DNA of 62,242 bases from Halomonas saccharevitans (GTDB taxonomy: Bacteria; Pseudomonadota; Gammaproteobacteria; Pseudomonadales; Halomonadaceae), in the NCBI RefSeq assembly GCF_900116405.1, contig NZ_FPAQ01000024.1:1-62242 (forward strand), read 5' to 3'. The stretch's first letter is position 1. The number at the start of each line of letters is the position of its first letter. Position numbers and translations under genes: made by a program. The notes under the pieces are model-generated. The model was not told the DNA's origin, did no database searches, and was given only the letters and a program-made list of their open reading frames with translations. Below, in pieces: positions 28,541 through 37,948 of the stretch.

Positions 28541-28586
28541 CGGCGACCGGCGGGAGGCGAGGCGGCGATGATGTCGTCGCCACGGG

Positions 28587-28604
28587 TTGTCATGAAGCTG
28601 TCAC
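28587..28604 (+). promoter_or_regulatory. Pho box upstream of pstS
   Basis: TTGTCATGAAGCTGTCAC matches the PhoB box with its 7-4-7 arrangement of CTGTCAT-like repeats. The second repeat, CTGTCAC, is perfect. It lies 62 bp before the pstS start. PhoB-dependent induction of pst genes under phosphate limitation is well established, and this site supports it here. Confidence 0.75.
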
Positions 28605-28665
28605 GTTCCTGAGGCAACGTGGGTGTCGCGAAGGATGAATCCCTTTCTCGACAGGAGATCGCTCC

Positions 28666-29679
28666 ATGAACCGCATCCTCAAGACCACCGCCATCGCCGC
28701 CGCCGTCATGGGTGTAGCTACTGTGGCCCACGCCCGTGACCAGATCCGCATCGTCGGCTCCAGTACCGTCTACCCGTTCGCCAGCTACGTGACCGAGGAG
28801 TTCGGCGCGGTGACCCAGAATCCTACTCCGGTCATCGAGTCCACCGGCTCCGGTGGCGGCCTGCGCCTGTTCTGCAATGGCGTGGGCGAGGACACCCCGG
28901 ACATCACCAACGCCTCTCGTCGTATCAAGGTCTCCGAGCTGGAGCGCTGCATCGAGAACGGCGTCACCGATGTCACCGAGGTCAAGATCGGTTCCGACGG
29001 CATCGTCTTCGCCCAGTCCAGCACCAACGAGGCCATCGAACTGACCCTCGAGCAGCTGTTCCTGGCCGTGGCGGCCAAGGTGCCGGTCGACGGCGAGCTG
29101 GTTGACAATCCTTACACCAACTGGAGCGAGATCGACGCCTCCCTGCCGGATCGCGAGATCTCCATCTACGGCCCGCCCAGCACCTCGGGGACCCGCGATG
29201 CTTTCGAAGAGCTCGCCATGGAAGTGCCTTCTGAAGAAATGGAGGCCTACGGCGGTGAAGCCTATACCGAAGTTCGCTCCGACGGCGCCTATATCGACGC
29301 TGGCGAGAACGACAACCTGATCGTCCAGCGCCTGAGCGAGGACACCGATGCCTTCGGCATCTTCGGCTACTCCTTCCTGGTCGAGAACCCCAATACGCTG
29401 GTCGGTACGGCCATCGATGGCGTGGCACCGGAGGCCGAGGCGATCAGCGCCGGCGACTACCCGATCGCCCGTTCGCTTTGGTTCTATGTCAAGAACCAGC
29501 ACGCCGAGGCCGTGCCGCCGCTGTACGACTACGTCGACATGTTCGTCTCCGAGACCATGATCGGCGAGGGTGGCTACCTCGGTGACCTGGGCCTGATTCC
29601 GCTGCCGGAAGCCGAGCGCGAGCAGACCCGTGAAAAGGTCGAGAACCGCGCGCAGCTCGCGGTCAGCGACCTCAAGTAA
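28666..29679 (+). CDS. pstS: Phosphate ABC transporter substrate-binding protein
   Basis: 337 residues. A signal peptide ends at VAHA-RD (about 23). The phosphate-binding segments IVGSSTVYPFASYV and STGSGGG are visible, as is the GPPSTSGTRDAF region. It binds phosphate in the periplasm and delivers it to PstCA. Arsenate can also enter bacteria through Pst, which is relevant to the arsenic island 5 kb away. GACAGGAG precedes the ATG. A hairpin at 29708-29732 separates it from pstC and may favour a higher level of PstS. Confidence 0.95.
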   Translation: MNRILKTTAIAAAVMGVATVAHARDQIRIVGSSTVYPFASYVTEEFGAVTQNPTPVIESTGSGGGLRLFCNGVGEDTPDITNASRRIKVSELERCIENGVTDVTEVKIGSDGIVFAQSSTNEAIELTLEQLFLAVAAKVPVDGELVDNPYTNWSEIDASLPDREISIYGPPSTSGTRDAFEELAMEVPSEEMEAYGGEAYTEVRSDGAYIDAGENDNLIVQRLSEDTDAFGIFGYSFLVENPNTLVGTAIDGVAPEAEAISAGDYPIARSLWFYVKNQHAEAVPPLYDYVDMFVSETMIGEGGYLGDLGLIPLPEAEREQTREKVENRAQLAVSDLK

Positions 29680-29707
29680 CATCCGAGTAGGCAAGGACGC
29701 CTGATCC

Positions 29708-29732
29708 GGCCGGCAGCCCACGGCTGCCGGCC
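29708..29732 (+). terminator. Intercistronic hairpin between pstS and pstC
   Basis: GGCCGGCAGCC (29708-29718) and GGCTGCCGGCC (29722-29732) form a perfect 11-bp stem with a 3-nt loop. There is no T-run. In other bacteria such hairpins behind a binding-protein gene stabilise its mRNA or attenuate read-through, giving more binding protein than permease. Confidence 0.55.
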
Positions 29733-29783
29733 GTCGCACGTTCCGGCAGGCACGCTGCCGTCGTTATCCACCGAGAGAGACCT

Positions 29784-31040
29784 ATGCAGACCAACCAACT
29801 CCTCGCCATGTTCAGCGGCGTCCTGCTGCTGCTGGGTCTGATAGCCTTCTTCCTGGGCCGGGCCAAGGCCGCGCGGGTGCGCGCCACCGGCACGGCCATG
29901 TACGCCCAGCCCGACCAGTACGCCTGGTTTGCCGTCCTCGCCACTGCCGGTCCGGCGATCACCGTGGGCGCCATCGGGGCCTTCCTGATGCTGCTGCTGG
30001 GCGCCGATATTCCCACGCTCTACCTGCTGGCAGGCAGCCTGGTGATCGCGGCCATTGGCCTGATGGTGGGGATGAGCCAGGTGAAGCCTGACTTCCACGC
30101 TCGCCAGGCCATCGAACGGGTGATTCGCTGGGTCCTGGTCACCGCGGCACTGATCTCGATCTTCACCACCTTCGGCATCCTCTTCTCCATCGTCTTCGAG
30201 GCGCTGCGGTTCTTCCAGATGCACAGCTTCTGGGACTTCATCACCGGCACCGTCTGGAACCCCGGCGCCAGCTTCCTGGCCGCCGCCGGGCGGGCCGACG
30301 AGGGCGCCAGTGCCGCCCAGTTCGGCTCGGTGCCGCTGTTCGCCGGCACCTTCATGATCACCGCCGTGGCGATGCTGGTGGCGATACCCATCGGCCTGCT
30401 CGCCGCCATCTACATGGCCGAGTTCGCCCCCGCTCGCGTGCGCACCCTGGCCAAGCCCACTCTCGAGGTGTTGGCCGGTGTTCCCACCGTAGTCTATGGC
30501 TTCTTCGCCGCCATCACGGTGGCGCCGATCATCGTCGATGTGGCCGGCTTCTTTGGTCTGGACGCCTCCTTCAACAATGCCGTGGCACCGGGGATCGTGA
30601 TGGGCATCATGATCATCCCCTTCATCTCGTCGCTCTCCGACGACGTGATCAATGCGGTACCGGACAGCATGCGCCAGGGCTCGCTGGCGCTGGGCATGAC
30701 CAAAGGCGAGACCATCCGCGACGTGGTGATCCCGGCGGCCCTGCCGGGGATCATCTCCGCCTCGCTGCTGGCGGTCTCCCGGGCGCTAGGCGAGACCATG
30801 ATCGTGGTGATGGCGGCGGGCATGCGGCCCAACCTCACCGCCAACCCGCTGGAGGACATGACTACGGTGACGGTGCGTATCGTCGCAGCGCTGACAGGGG
30901 ACCTGGAGTTCGAGAGTGCCGAGACGCTCTCCGCCTTCGCCCTGGGCCTGGTGCTGTTCGCCGTCACCTTGAGCCTGAACCTGGTGTCGGTGCTCATGAT
31001 CCGCCGCTTCCGCGAGAAGTATCGCGTCAACAACCTGTAA
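29784..31040 (+). CDS. pstC: Phosphate ABC transporter permease PstC
   Basis: 418 residues, longer than E. coli PstC (319) because of an N-terminal extension with extra hydrophobic segments (about 5-22, 45-70, 75-95). The permease domain has the EAA-type loop (DSMRQGSLALGMTKGETIRDVVIPAALPG, in part). It forms the inner-membrane channel with PstA. It is followed by pstA after 18 bp. Confidence 0.93.
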   Translation: MQTNQLLAMFSGVLLLLGLIAFFLGRAKAARVRATGTAMYAQPDQYAWFAVLATAGPAITVGAIGAFLMLLLGADIPTLYLLAGSLVIAAIGLMVGMSQVKPDFHARQAIERVIRWVLVTAALISIFTTFGILFSIVFEALRFFQMHSFWDFITGTVWNPGASFLAAAGRADEGASAAQFGSVPLFAGTFMITAVAMLVAIPIGLLAAIYMAEFAPARVRTLAKPTLEVLAGVPTVVYGFFAAITVAPIIVDVAGFFGLDASFNNAVAPGIVMGIMIIPFISSLSDDVINAVPDSMRQGSLALGMTKGETIRDVVIPAALPGIISASLLAVSRALGETMIVVMAAGMRPNLTANPLEDMTTVTVRIVAALTGDLEFESAETLSAFALGLVLFAVTLSLNLVSVLMIRRFREKYRVNNL

Positions 31041-31058
31041 CGCCGAGGAATCGCCGAC

Positions 31059-32225
31059 ATGAGTCAATCCTTCGACGACATCAGCGCCCAGCTCAAGCGC
31101 CGTCACCGCAACTCCGCGCGCCTGAAGTGGATCTCCATGGGCGCGCTGGGTCTCGCCGGCCTGTTCCTGGTGCTGTTCTTCGCCGACATGCTCTCCAAGG
31201 GCCTGCCGGCCTTTCAGCAGGCGCAGGTCCAGGTGGAGATCGACTACAACGAAGACGCCCAGCGCATGGGGCGTGCCGCCCTGGACCCCGAGGTGTCGCG
31301 CCTGGTCAGCCGAACCTTCGAGCGCTTGATCCCGGTACGGATGCGCGACAATCCGGAGCTGCTGGGCACCAGCGAGACCCGCTGGGTGCTTGCCGATAGT
31401 GAGGTGGATCAGTACCTCAAGGGGCATCGTCACAAGCTGAGTGAATCCCAGCAGGCCACCGTCGATGCCCTGGTGGAGCAGGGTAGGGCGGCCCTCAAGT
31501 TCAACACCACCTTCTTTACCAGCGGTGACTCCAAGATGCCGGAAGCCTCGGGCATCCTCTCCGCTGCGGTGGGTACGGTGATGACCATGCTGGTGACGCT
31601 GGCCATCGCTTTTCCCATCGGCGTGATGACGGCGGTCTACCTGGAGGAGTTTGCTCCGGACAACCGCCTGACCCAGATCATCGAGATCAACATCAATAAC
31701 CTGGCCGCGATCCCCTCGATCCTGTTCGGCCTGCTGGGTCTGGCGATCTTCATCAACTTCTTCGGCGTGCCGCGCTCCTCGCCGCTGGTCGGCGGCATGA
31801 CGCTGGCCCTGATGACCCTGCCGGTGATCATCATCGCCACCCGCACGGCGTTGCGCAGCGTGCCGGACTCGATCCGCCACGCCGCCTTCGGGGTCGGCTG
31901 CTCGCGCTGGCAGGTGGTGCGTGATCACGTGCTGCCGCTGGCCATGCCCGGCATCATGACCGGCTCGATCATCGGCCTGGCTCAGGCCATGGGCGAGACC
32001 GCGCCGCTGATCATCGTCGGCATGGTGGCCTTCATCCCCGACGTGGGCGCCTCCTTCACCCAGGCCGCCACCGTGCTGCCGGCACAGGTCTTCACCTGGG
32101 CAGGGGAGCCGGAGCAAGCCTTCGTCGAGAAGACCGCCGGGGGGATCCTGGTGCTGCTGACGATCCTGATCTTCCTCAACGCCACTGCCGTCATCCTGCG
32201 CAAGAAGTTCGAGCGCCGCTGGTAG
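31059..32225 (+). CDS. pstA: Phosphate ABC transporter permease PstA
   Basis: 388 residues, also an extended form with a soluble region of about 120 residues after the first helix (about 45-165). The EAA loop ([20 protein letters not shown]) and the [10 protein letters not shown] motif are conserved. Partner of PstC. The gene sits 18 bp behind pstC and 28 bp before pstB. Confidence 0.93.
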   Translation: MSQSFDDISAQLKRRHRNSARLKWISMGALGLAGLFLVLFFADMLSKGLPAFQQAQVQVEIDYNEDAQRMGRAALDPEVSRLVSRTFERLIPVRMRDNPELLGTSETRWVLADSEVDQYLKGHRHKLSESQQATVDALVEQGRAALKFNTTFFTSGDSKMPEASGILSAAVGTVMTMLVTLAIAFPIGVMTAVYLEEFAPDNRLTQIIEININNLAAIPSILFGLLGLAIFINFFGVPRSSPLVGGMTLALMTLPVIIIATRTALRSVPDSIRHAAFGVGCSRWQVVRDHVLPLAMPGIMTGSIIGLAQAMGETAPLIIVGMVAFIPDVGASFTQAATVLPAQVFTWAGEPEQAFVEKTAGGILVLLTILIFLNATAVILRKKFERRW

Positions 32226-32253
32226 GCCACGCTACGTTACAGGGTATCCACAG

Positions 32254-33114
32254 ATGAACATTCACGTTGCCGAGCGGAGTACCGCGCCGATGTCACGTCA
32301 CGACAGCTCTCGTCCCGAACCCGGCCAGCCGGTGACCCGCAATATCGACGCCCATCACGAGCTGAGCATTCGCGTTCGCGACCTCAATCTCTGGTACGGC
32401 CAGAGCCAGGCGTTGAAGAACATCAATATCGATGTCTATCAGAAGAACATCACGGCCCTGATCGGGCCGTCGGGCTGTGGCAAGTCCACCTTCCTGCGCT
32501 GCCTGAACCGCATGAACGACCTGATCCCCAGCGTGCGCCTCGAGGGGCTGGTGGAGATGGATGGTCGCGACGTCAACGCCGCCAAGATGGATGAGGTCGC
32601 GCTGCGCCGCCGGGTGGGCATGGTCTTCCAGAAGCCCAACCCCTTTCCCAAGTCGATCTACGACAATGTCGTCTACGCGCCTCGCATGCACGACCTGGTG
32701 AGTCGCAAGTCGGACCAGGATGAGCTGGTAGAAAAGGCCCTGCGCGACGCCGGCCTCTGGGAGGAGGTCAAGGACAAGCTGCACCAGCCGGGCACCTCGC
32801 TCTCCGGTGGCCAGCAGCAGCGCCTGTGCATCGCCCGGGCGATCGCCGTGCAGCCCGACGTGATCCTGATGGACGAGCCGACCTCGGCCCTGGATCCGAT
32901 CTCCACGGCGACCATCGAGGACCTGATGGACAAGCTCAAGCAGCAGTTCACCATCATCACCGTGACCCACAACATGCAGCAGGCCGCGCGGGTGGCCGAC
33001 TACACGGCCTTCTTCCACCTCGGTGAGATCATCGAGTACAACGACACCAAGACGATGTTCTCCAACCCGGCCACCAAGAAGGCCGAAGACTACATCACCG
33101 GCCGCTACGGCTAG
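32254..33114 (+). CDS. pstB: Phosphate ABC transporter ATP-binding protein
   Basis: 286 residues. Walker [10 protein letters not shown], signature [14 protein letters not shown], and Walker [14 protein letters not shown] are intact. It energises PstCA. An N-terminal extension of about 35 residues precedes the usual start region; a later in-frame ATG at 32290 is possible. Unlike E. coli, no phoU follows; a chrA gene begins 2 bp after the stop. Confidence 0.95.
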   Translation: MNIHVAERSTAPMSRHDSSRPEPGQPVTRNIDAHHELSIRVRDLNLWYGQSQALKNINIDVYQKNITALIGPSGCGKSTFLRCLNRMNDLIPSVRLEGLVEMDGRDVNAAKMDEVALRRRVGMVFQKPNPFPKSIYDNVVYAPRMHDLVSRKSDQDELVEKALRDAGLWEEVKDKLHQPGTSLSGGQQQRLCIARAIAVQPDVILMDEPTSALDPISTATIEDLMDKLKQQFTIITVTHNMQQAARVADYTAFFHLGEIIEYNDTKTMFSNPATKKAEDYITGRYG

Positions 33115-33116
33115 GC

Positions 33117-34352
33117 GTGGGCGAGCGGCTCGACATGCCGGCGGCGCGTCGTGACGGCGGGACCCGCCGGCCGGGGCGCCCGGGGGAGGTCTTCCGGGCC
33201 TTCCTGCTGCTGGGCCTGACCTCCTTCGGCGGCCCCGTCGCGCACCTGGGTTATTTTCGGCACGAGTTCGTTACGCGCCGTCGCTGGCTCACCGAGGCGG
33301 ACTACGCCGACTTGGTGGCGCTCTGCCAGTTCCTGCCCGGGCCCGCCAGCAGCCAGGTGGGCTTTGCCCTGGGGCTGTTGCGCGCCGGGGCCTGGGGCGC
33401 GGCCCTGGCCTGGATCGCCTTCACCCTCCCGTCGGCGCTGGCGCTGGTGGTCTTCGCCTGGGGCGCGAGCCTCTCCACGGGGCCCGTGGTCGCGGGGCTG
33501 GTGTACGGCCTCAAGGTGGCGGCGGTGGCCATTGTCGCCCAGGCCGTCTGGGGCATGGCGAAGAGCCTATGTCCGGACCGGCGTCGCGCCGGCATCGCTC
33601 TGGGGGCGGTCGTCACCGTGGTGCTGGTGGGCGGGCACCTCGGGCAGCTGACGGCGATCCTGCTGGGCATCCTGGCCGGCCTGACCCTCTGCCAGGCCGA
33701 CGAGGCGGCGGCCCCTCGCGAGGTGTTGTCGCTGCCCGTCTCGCCCCGGGTGGGCGGTATCGCCCTGGCGGCTTTCCTTGCGCTGCTCGGTGGCTTGCCG
33801 TTGCTGGCCCTCGCTGCTGCCTCGTCGACCCTCGACCTGCTGGACGCCTTCTATCGCGCCGGGGCGCTGGTGTTCGGCGGCGGGCACGTGGTGCTGCCGC
33901 TGCTCGAGGCCGAGCTGGTACCGCCGGGTTGGGTCTCGCCCGAGACCTTCCTGGCCGGCTATGGCGCCGCCCAGGCGGTGCCCGGCCCGCTCTTCACGTT
34001 CGCGGCCTACCTCGGCAGCCTGCTCGCCATCGGGCCGGGCGGGCTCATTGGCGCCGCCCTGGCGCTGGTGGCCATCTTCGTGCCGGGGCTCTTGCTGGTG
34101 GTGGCGGCGATGCCGTGCTGGAACCGGCTGCGCCACTGGGCCGCGGCCCGATCGGCGATGCGCGGTGCCAACGCCGCCGTGGTGGGCATCCTGGGCATGG
34201 CGCTCTACGATCCGGTCTGGACCAGCGTCATCCTTGGGCCCGAATCCTTTGCCCTGGCGCTCGCCGGCTTCCTGCTGCTGGTGCGCTGGCGGCTGCCCGC
34301 CTGGGCGGTGGTGGGCCTGCTGGCCGTGTTGGGGATGCTCATCGCGCCCTGA
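33117..34352 (+). CDS. chrA: Chromate efflux transporter ChrA
   Basis: 411 residues with the two-domain CHR architecture. The first domain begins FLLLGLTSFGGPVAHLGYFR and carries the LVALCQFLPGPASSQVG motif. The second domain carries the corresponding FGGGHVVLPLLE and GYGAAQAVPGPLFTFAAYLG motifs. It exports chromate across the inner membrane. The GTG at 33117 is 2 bp from the pstB stop; an ATG at 33135 is the alternative. This spacing suggests co-transcription with pst, an unusual position for chrA. Confidence 0.9.
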   Translation: MGERLDMPAARRDGGTRRPGRPGEVFRAFLLLGLTSFGGPVAHLGYFRHEFVTRRRWLTEADYADLVALCQFLPGPASSQVGFALGLLRAGAWGAALAWIAFTLPSALALVVFAWGASLSTGPVVAGLVYGLKVAAVAIVAQAVWGMAKSLCPDRRRAGIALGAVVTVVLVGGHLGQLTAILLGILAGLTLCQADEAAAPREVLSLPVSPRVGGIALAAFLALLGGLPLLALAAASSTLDLLDAFYRAGALVFGGGHVVLPLLEAELVPPGWVSPETFLAGYGAAQAVPGPLFTFAAYLGSLLAIGPGGLIGAALALVAIFVPGLLLVVAAMPCWNRLRHWAAARSAMRGANAAVVGILGMALYDPVWTSVILGPESFALALAGFLLLVRWRLPAWAVVGLLAVLGMLIAP

Positions 34353-34366
34353 TGGATGTCACCGAA

Positions 34367-34404
34367 TTGACATCTGGCGCTGTTATATATGATATTCCAT
34401 ATAT
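34367..34404 (+). promoter_or_regulatory. ars promoter with ArsR-type operator (left arm)
   Basis: TTGACA at 34367-34372 is a consensus -35; TATGAT at 34388-34393 is a candidate -10, though the 15-bp spacer is short. The inverted repeat ATATATG (34385-34391) - 6 bp - CATATAT (34398-34404) overlaps the -10 region, where a repressor would block transcription. The same repeat with the same spacing occurs at 42603-42622 before the opposite arm of the island. The regulator is inferred to be the ArsR encoded at 37287. Confidence 0.65.
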
Positions 34405-34418
34405 CTTGGAAGTCTCCA

Positions 34419-34841
34419 ATGGCGAAACAGCGCGTTCTTTTCCTATGCAATGCCAATTCCGCCCGCTCGCTGATGGGGGAGGCGCTGTTGCGCCACCTGG
34501 CAGGCGATAGGTTCGAGGCCTTCAGTGCCGGCAGCGAGCCGGATGAACCCGCTGCGATGACCCTGGGGGCATTGAAGAAGCAGGGCATTTCCACCGAAGG
34601 ACTGGCCAGCAAGTCGCTGGATGCCTTTGCCGGTGAACATTTTCATGCCGTCATCGTGCTGTGCGACAAGGCCCAGCAAGCATGTCGAGACTGGCAGGGC
34701 GGAAGCGACGAACATCTCTACTGGGATATTCGCGACCCCCGCCTGATCGAGCGTGCCGACGCCTACGAACAGGCCCTCAACGAGATACGCCACCGCCTCT
34801 CGCTGTGGCTTCAGATCAAGGCCCGGGATGCCGATGCCTGA
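34419..34841 (+). CDS. arsC: Arsenate reductase / low-molecular-weight phosphatase-like protein ArsC
   Basis: 140 residues from the ATG at 34419. The LMW-PTP-type catalytic loop CNANSARS (Cys10 to Arg16) lies at the N-terminus and IRDP near the end supplies the catalytic Asp. This is the thioredoxin- or glutaredoxin-coupled ArsC class, reducing arsenate to arsenite in the cytoplasm. It is the first gene of the plus-strand arm, under the operator at 34385-34404, and lies 39 bp ahead of gapdh. Confidence 0.87.
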   Translation: MAKQRVLFLCNANSARSLMGEALLRHLAGDRFEAFSAGSEPDEPAAMTLGALKKQGISTEGLASKSLDAFAGEHFHAVIVLCDKAQQACRDWQGGSDEHLYWDIRDPRLIERADAYEQALNEIRHRLSLWLQIKARDADA

Positions 34842-34880
34842 GGGTGTCTCCCGGCGTTTCGTCTTTAACAGGAGAGCAAC

Positions 34881-35897
34881 ATGACCCTTCGTGTCGGCAT
34901 CAATGGCTTCGGGCGCATCGGCCGCCTGGTGCTGCGAAGCCTCTGGCCCCGCGTCGCGGCGGGCGAGGTCGAACTGGTGCGCATCAACGACCCGGGTGGC
35001 GACGCCGCCACCTTCGCCCACCTGCTGGAGTTCGACTCGGTGCACGGCCACTGGTCGCCGGGGCAGGGCATCCGGGCCGAGCAGGAGGCCATCCTGGTGG
35101 ACGGTCATCGAATTGCCTTCAGCTCGCACAGGGCGCTGGACGACGGCGACTGGTCCGGCTGTCAGGTCACCATCGAGTGCTCCGGCAAGATGAAGACCAC
35201 GCAGGCGCTCCAGGCATATCTCGACCAGGGCGTCGAGCGTGTGGTGGTCAGCGCGCCGGTGAAGGAGGAGGGCGTGCTCAACGTGGTGGTGGGCGTCAAC
35301 GACGGCAGCTACGCCTCTGACATCCATCCTATCGTCACCGCGGCGAGCTGTACCACCAACTGCCTGGCGCCGGTGGTCAAGGTCATCCACGAGACCTTCG
35401 GCATCCGCCATGGCTCGATGACCACGGTGCACGACATCACCAATACCCAGACCATCCTCGACGCCCCGCACAAGGATTTGCGCCGGGCTCGGGCCTGCGG
35501 CATGAGCCTGATCCCCACCACCACCGGCTCGGCCAAGGCGATCACCGCCATCTTCCCGGATCTCGAGGGCAAGCTGAACGGTCACGCCATCCGCGTGCCA
35601 CTGGCCAACGCCTCGCTCACCGACATGGTCTTCGAGCTCGAACGCGAGGTCACGGTGGAGGAGGTCAATGCGGCCCTGGAGGCCGCCGCCGAGGGCCCGC
35701 TTGCCGGCATCCTGGGCTATGAGGAGCGGCCGCTGGTCTCCATCGACTACCGCACCGATCCGCGCAGTTCGATCATCGATGCCCTCTCGACGATGGTGGT
35801 CAACGGCACCCAGGTGAAGCTCTACGCCTGGTACGACAACGAGTGGGGCTACGCCAACCGCACCGCCGAGCTGGCCCTGAAGGTGGGTCGTGGTTGA
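34881..35897 (+). CDS. ArsJ-associated glyceraldehyde-3-phosphate dehydrogenase
   Basis: 338 residues. An NAD-binding N-terminus ([14 protein letters not shown]) is followed by the catalytic Cys in [10 protein letters not shown] (Cys157). Paired with arsJ it makes 1-arseno-3-phosphoglycerate from arsenate and glyceraldehyde 3-phosphate, which ArsJ exports; this pathway is known from Pseudomonas. The gene overlaps the next start region closely (7 bp apart). It is a second, specialised GAPDH rather than the glycolytic enzyme, as judged from context. Confidence 0.92.
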   Translation: MTLRVGINGFGRIGRLVLRSLWPRVAAGEVELVRINDPGGDAATFAHLLEFDSVHGHWSPGQGIRAEQEAILVDGHRIAFSSHRALDDGDWSGCQVTIECSGKMKTTQALQAYLDQGVERVVVSAPVKEEGVLNVVVGVNDGSYASDIHPIVTAASCTTNCLAPVVKVIHETFGIRHGSMTTVHDITNTQTILDAPHKDLRRARACGMSLIPTTTGSAKAITAIFPDLEGKLNGHAIRVPLANASLTDMVFELEREVTVEEVNAALEAAAEGPLAGILGYEERPLVSIDYRTDPRSSIIDALSTMVVNGTQVKLYAWYDNEWGYANRTAELALKVGRG

Positions 35898-37119
35898 GGG
35901 ACACTCTCTCGCCGGCCGTCTGAGGGCATTGCCCTTCGAGATTCGCCAGTACCTGCTGATCACCGGCAACTACTGGGCCTTCACGCTCACCGACGGCGCC
36001 CTGCGCATGCTGGTGGTGCTGCACTTCCACCAGCTCGGCTACTCGCCGCTTGAGGTGGCGCTGCTGTTCCTCTTCTACGAGGCCTTCGGCGTGGTCACCA
36101 ACCTAGTGGGGGGATGGCTGGGTGCCCGTCTGGGGCTCAACCGCACCATGAACGTCGGCCTCGCCTTGCAGATCGTGGCGCTTTCCATGCTGATGGTGCC
36201 CGCCACGGCGCTGACGGTGCCCTGGGTGATGGCCGCCCAGGCGCTCTCGGGCATTGCCAAGGACCTCAACAAGATGAGCGCCAAGAGTGCGGTCAAGGTG
36301 CTAGTGCCCAGGGACAGCCCCGGCGCCGGCAGCGCCCTCTACCGTTGGGTCGCGATCCTCACCGGTTCCAAGAACGCCCTCAAGGGAGCCGGCTTCTTCC
36401 TGGGGGGGGTGCTGCTGACCCTGATCGGCTTCCGTGGCGCCGTGATCGCCATGGCGCTGATGCTGGTGGGAGTGCTCGCCCTGTCGTTGGTCCGGCTCAA
36501 GGCCGACCTGGGCCGTCAGAAGCGCAAGCCGAAGTTCACTGAGGTATTCTCCAAGTCGCGGGCCGTCAACGTGCTCTCGGCGGCGCGGTGCTGTCTCTTT
36601 GCCTCACGAGACGTCTGGTTCGTGGTCGCATTGCCGGTGTTTCTCTATGATCAGCACGGCTGGAGCCACTGGACGGTAGGAGGGCTGCTGGCCATCTGGG
36701 TGATCGGCTACGGCGGGGTGCAGACCCAGGCGCCGCGCCTTACCGGCCTGGTCAAGGGTGGGGCGCGCGGCGTCACGGCCTTCTGGGCGCTGGCGCTGGC
36801 CGGCTTGCCGGCCCTGCTGGCGCTGCTGCCCCTGGCCGAGGTGGGTTGGCTGGTGGCGGGGCTGCTGGCTTTCGGCGTGCTGTTCGCCGTCAACTCCAGC
36901 TGGCACAGCTACCTGATCGTCCACTACGCCCGCGCCGACGGCGTCTCCATGGACGTGGGCTTCTACTACATGGCCAACGCCATGGGCCGCCTCGCCGGGA
37001 CCCTGCTGTCCGGCTGGGTCTACCAGGTTCACGGCCTGTCCGCCTGCCTGTGGATCTCGTCCGCCCTGGTAGCGGCCAGTGCGCTGATGGCCCTAGCCCT
37101 GCCGCGGGATGCGGCATGA
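35890..37119 (+). CDS. arsJ: Organoarsenical efflux MFS transporter ArsJ
   Basis: 409 residues, twelve predicted helices. The N-terminus ([20 protein letters not shown]) and the segment [15 protein letters not shown] with [16 protein letters not shown] are characteristic of ArsJ. It exports 1-arseno-3-phosphoglycerate made by the adjacent GAPDH, giving arsenate resistance without reduction. The GTG start at 35890 overlaps the gapdh stop, so the two are translationally coupled. Confidence 0.92.
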   Translation: MVEGHSLAGRLRALPFEIRQYLLITGNYWAFTLTDGALRMLVVLHFHQLGYSPLEVALLFLFYEAFGVVTNLVGGWLGARLGLNRTMNVGLALQIVALSMLMVPATALTVPWVMAAQALSGIAKDLNKMSAKSAVKVLVPRDSPGAGSALYRWVAILTGSKNALKGAGFFLGGVLLTLIGFRGAVIAMALMLVGVLALSLVRLKADLGRQKRKPKFTEVFSKSRAVNVLSAARCCLFASRDVWFVVALPVFLYDQHGWSHWTVGGLLAIWVIGYGGVQTQAPRLTGLVKGGARGVTAFWALALAGLPALLALLPLAEVGWLVAGLLAFGVLFAVNSSWHSYLIVHYARADGVSMDVGFYYMANAMGRLAGTLLSGWVYQVHGLSACLWISSALVAASALMALALPRDAA

Positions 37120-37237
37120 TGCGCCCTCCCCGGCGGGGGGGTGATGGCAGCCCCGGTCCTGACTGCCGTCGGCGCTGGCGCCGCCAGTGTCGGTGGTGCT
37201 CTTTGCCATCCCTCGCCCGGGAAGCGCACGGGAGGCC

Positions 37238-37260
37238 CGATTGGTTACACTGGCCAATCG
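37238..37260. promoter_or_regulatory. Inverted repeat upstream of arsR
   Basis: CGATTGG (37238-37244) and CCAATCG (37254-37260) are perfect inverted arms with a 9-bp centre, 27 bp before the arsR start. It differs from the ATATATG operator at the two arm promoters. It could be an internal operator or a hairpin in the arsJ-arsR leader. Confidence 0.4.
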
Positions 37261-37286
37261 TTGATCCCCACGATGAGGTAAGCCCC

Positions 37287-37631
37287 TTGCAACCCCTCGA
37301 TCTCTTCAAATGCCTGTCCGACGAGACTCGACTGACACTGGTCGCGTTGATTTACCGGGAGGGAGAGCTCTGCGTCTGTGAGTTGACCCATGCCCTGGCC
37401 CTGTCGCAGCCCAAGGTGTCCCGCCACCTGGCGCAGCTTCGCCACTGCGGCCTGCTCGGCGATCGCCGCGAGGGCCAGTGGGTCTATTACGGGCTGGAGG
37501 CGAGCCTGCCCGGCTGGGTGAAGACCATCCTGGAAGCGACCGCTGGGGAACAAGACACCCGCCTGGCGGCCCCTCTCGCACGTCTCGCGGCCATGGGCAA
37601 TCGGCCGGAGCGACATTTGGCGATGTGTTGA
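37287..37631 (+). CDS. arsR: ArsR family transcriptional repressor
   Basis: 114 residues from TTG at 37287, with GAGGT at 37275-37279; no ATG fits. The winged-helix domain has the As(III)-binding pair in ELCVCEL (Cys29, Cys31) and the recognition helix SQPKVSRHLAQLR. Arsenite binding would release it from DNA. It lies 167 bp after arsJ on the same strand and converges with the thioredoxin gene, so one repressor sits between the two arms it probably controls. Confidence 0.9.
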   Translation: MQPLDLFKCLSDETRLTLVALIYREGELCVCELTHALALSQPKVSRHLAQLRHCGLLGDRREGQWVYYGLEASLPGWVKTILEATAGEQDTRLAAPLARLAAMGNRPERHLAMC

Positions 37632-37699
37632 GCTGCCAACCGATCCGTGTCCGAGGGTGGCCGGATATGCCGTCGCTTCAGGAGGCCTGGCACCCGGGG

Positions 37700-37936
37700 T
37701 CACGCCCTCAACAGGCTCTCGATCTTTTCTCGGCCCGGCACGCTGCCGCTGTGAACGAGCGTACCGTCGATGGCCACAGCGGGTGTCGACATGACCTGGT
37801 AGCCCATAATGACAGCTGGATCCGTGACCTTTTCCACCTCGACCTCTATGCCCAGTTCGCCGGCCACTGCCTGAATCCGTTCGGCGGTGCTGACGCATTT
37901 CTTGCAGCCGGTACCCAGCACTTCGATCTTCTTCAT
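37700..37936 (-). CDS. Small thioredoxin-fold protein (redox-active disulfide type)
   Basis: 78 residues with a thioredoxin fold and the active pair CKKC (Cys11, Cys14) at the N-terminus, plus the cis-Pro segment MSTPAVAIDG. This small family regularly accompanies the permease type encoded 12 bp upstream, and may supply reducing equivalents or hand over metal or arsenic. It is the last gene of the minus-strand arm. Confidence 0.88.
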   Translation of the reverse strand: MKKIEVLGTGCKKCVSTAERIQAVAGELGIEVEVEKVTDPAVIMGYQVMSTPAVAIDGTLVHSGSVPGREKIESLLRA

Positions 37937-37948
37937 GATGTGTCTCCT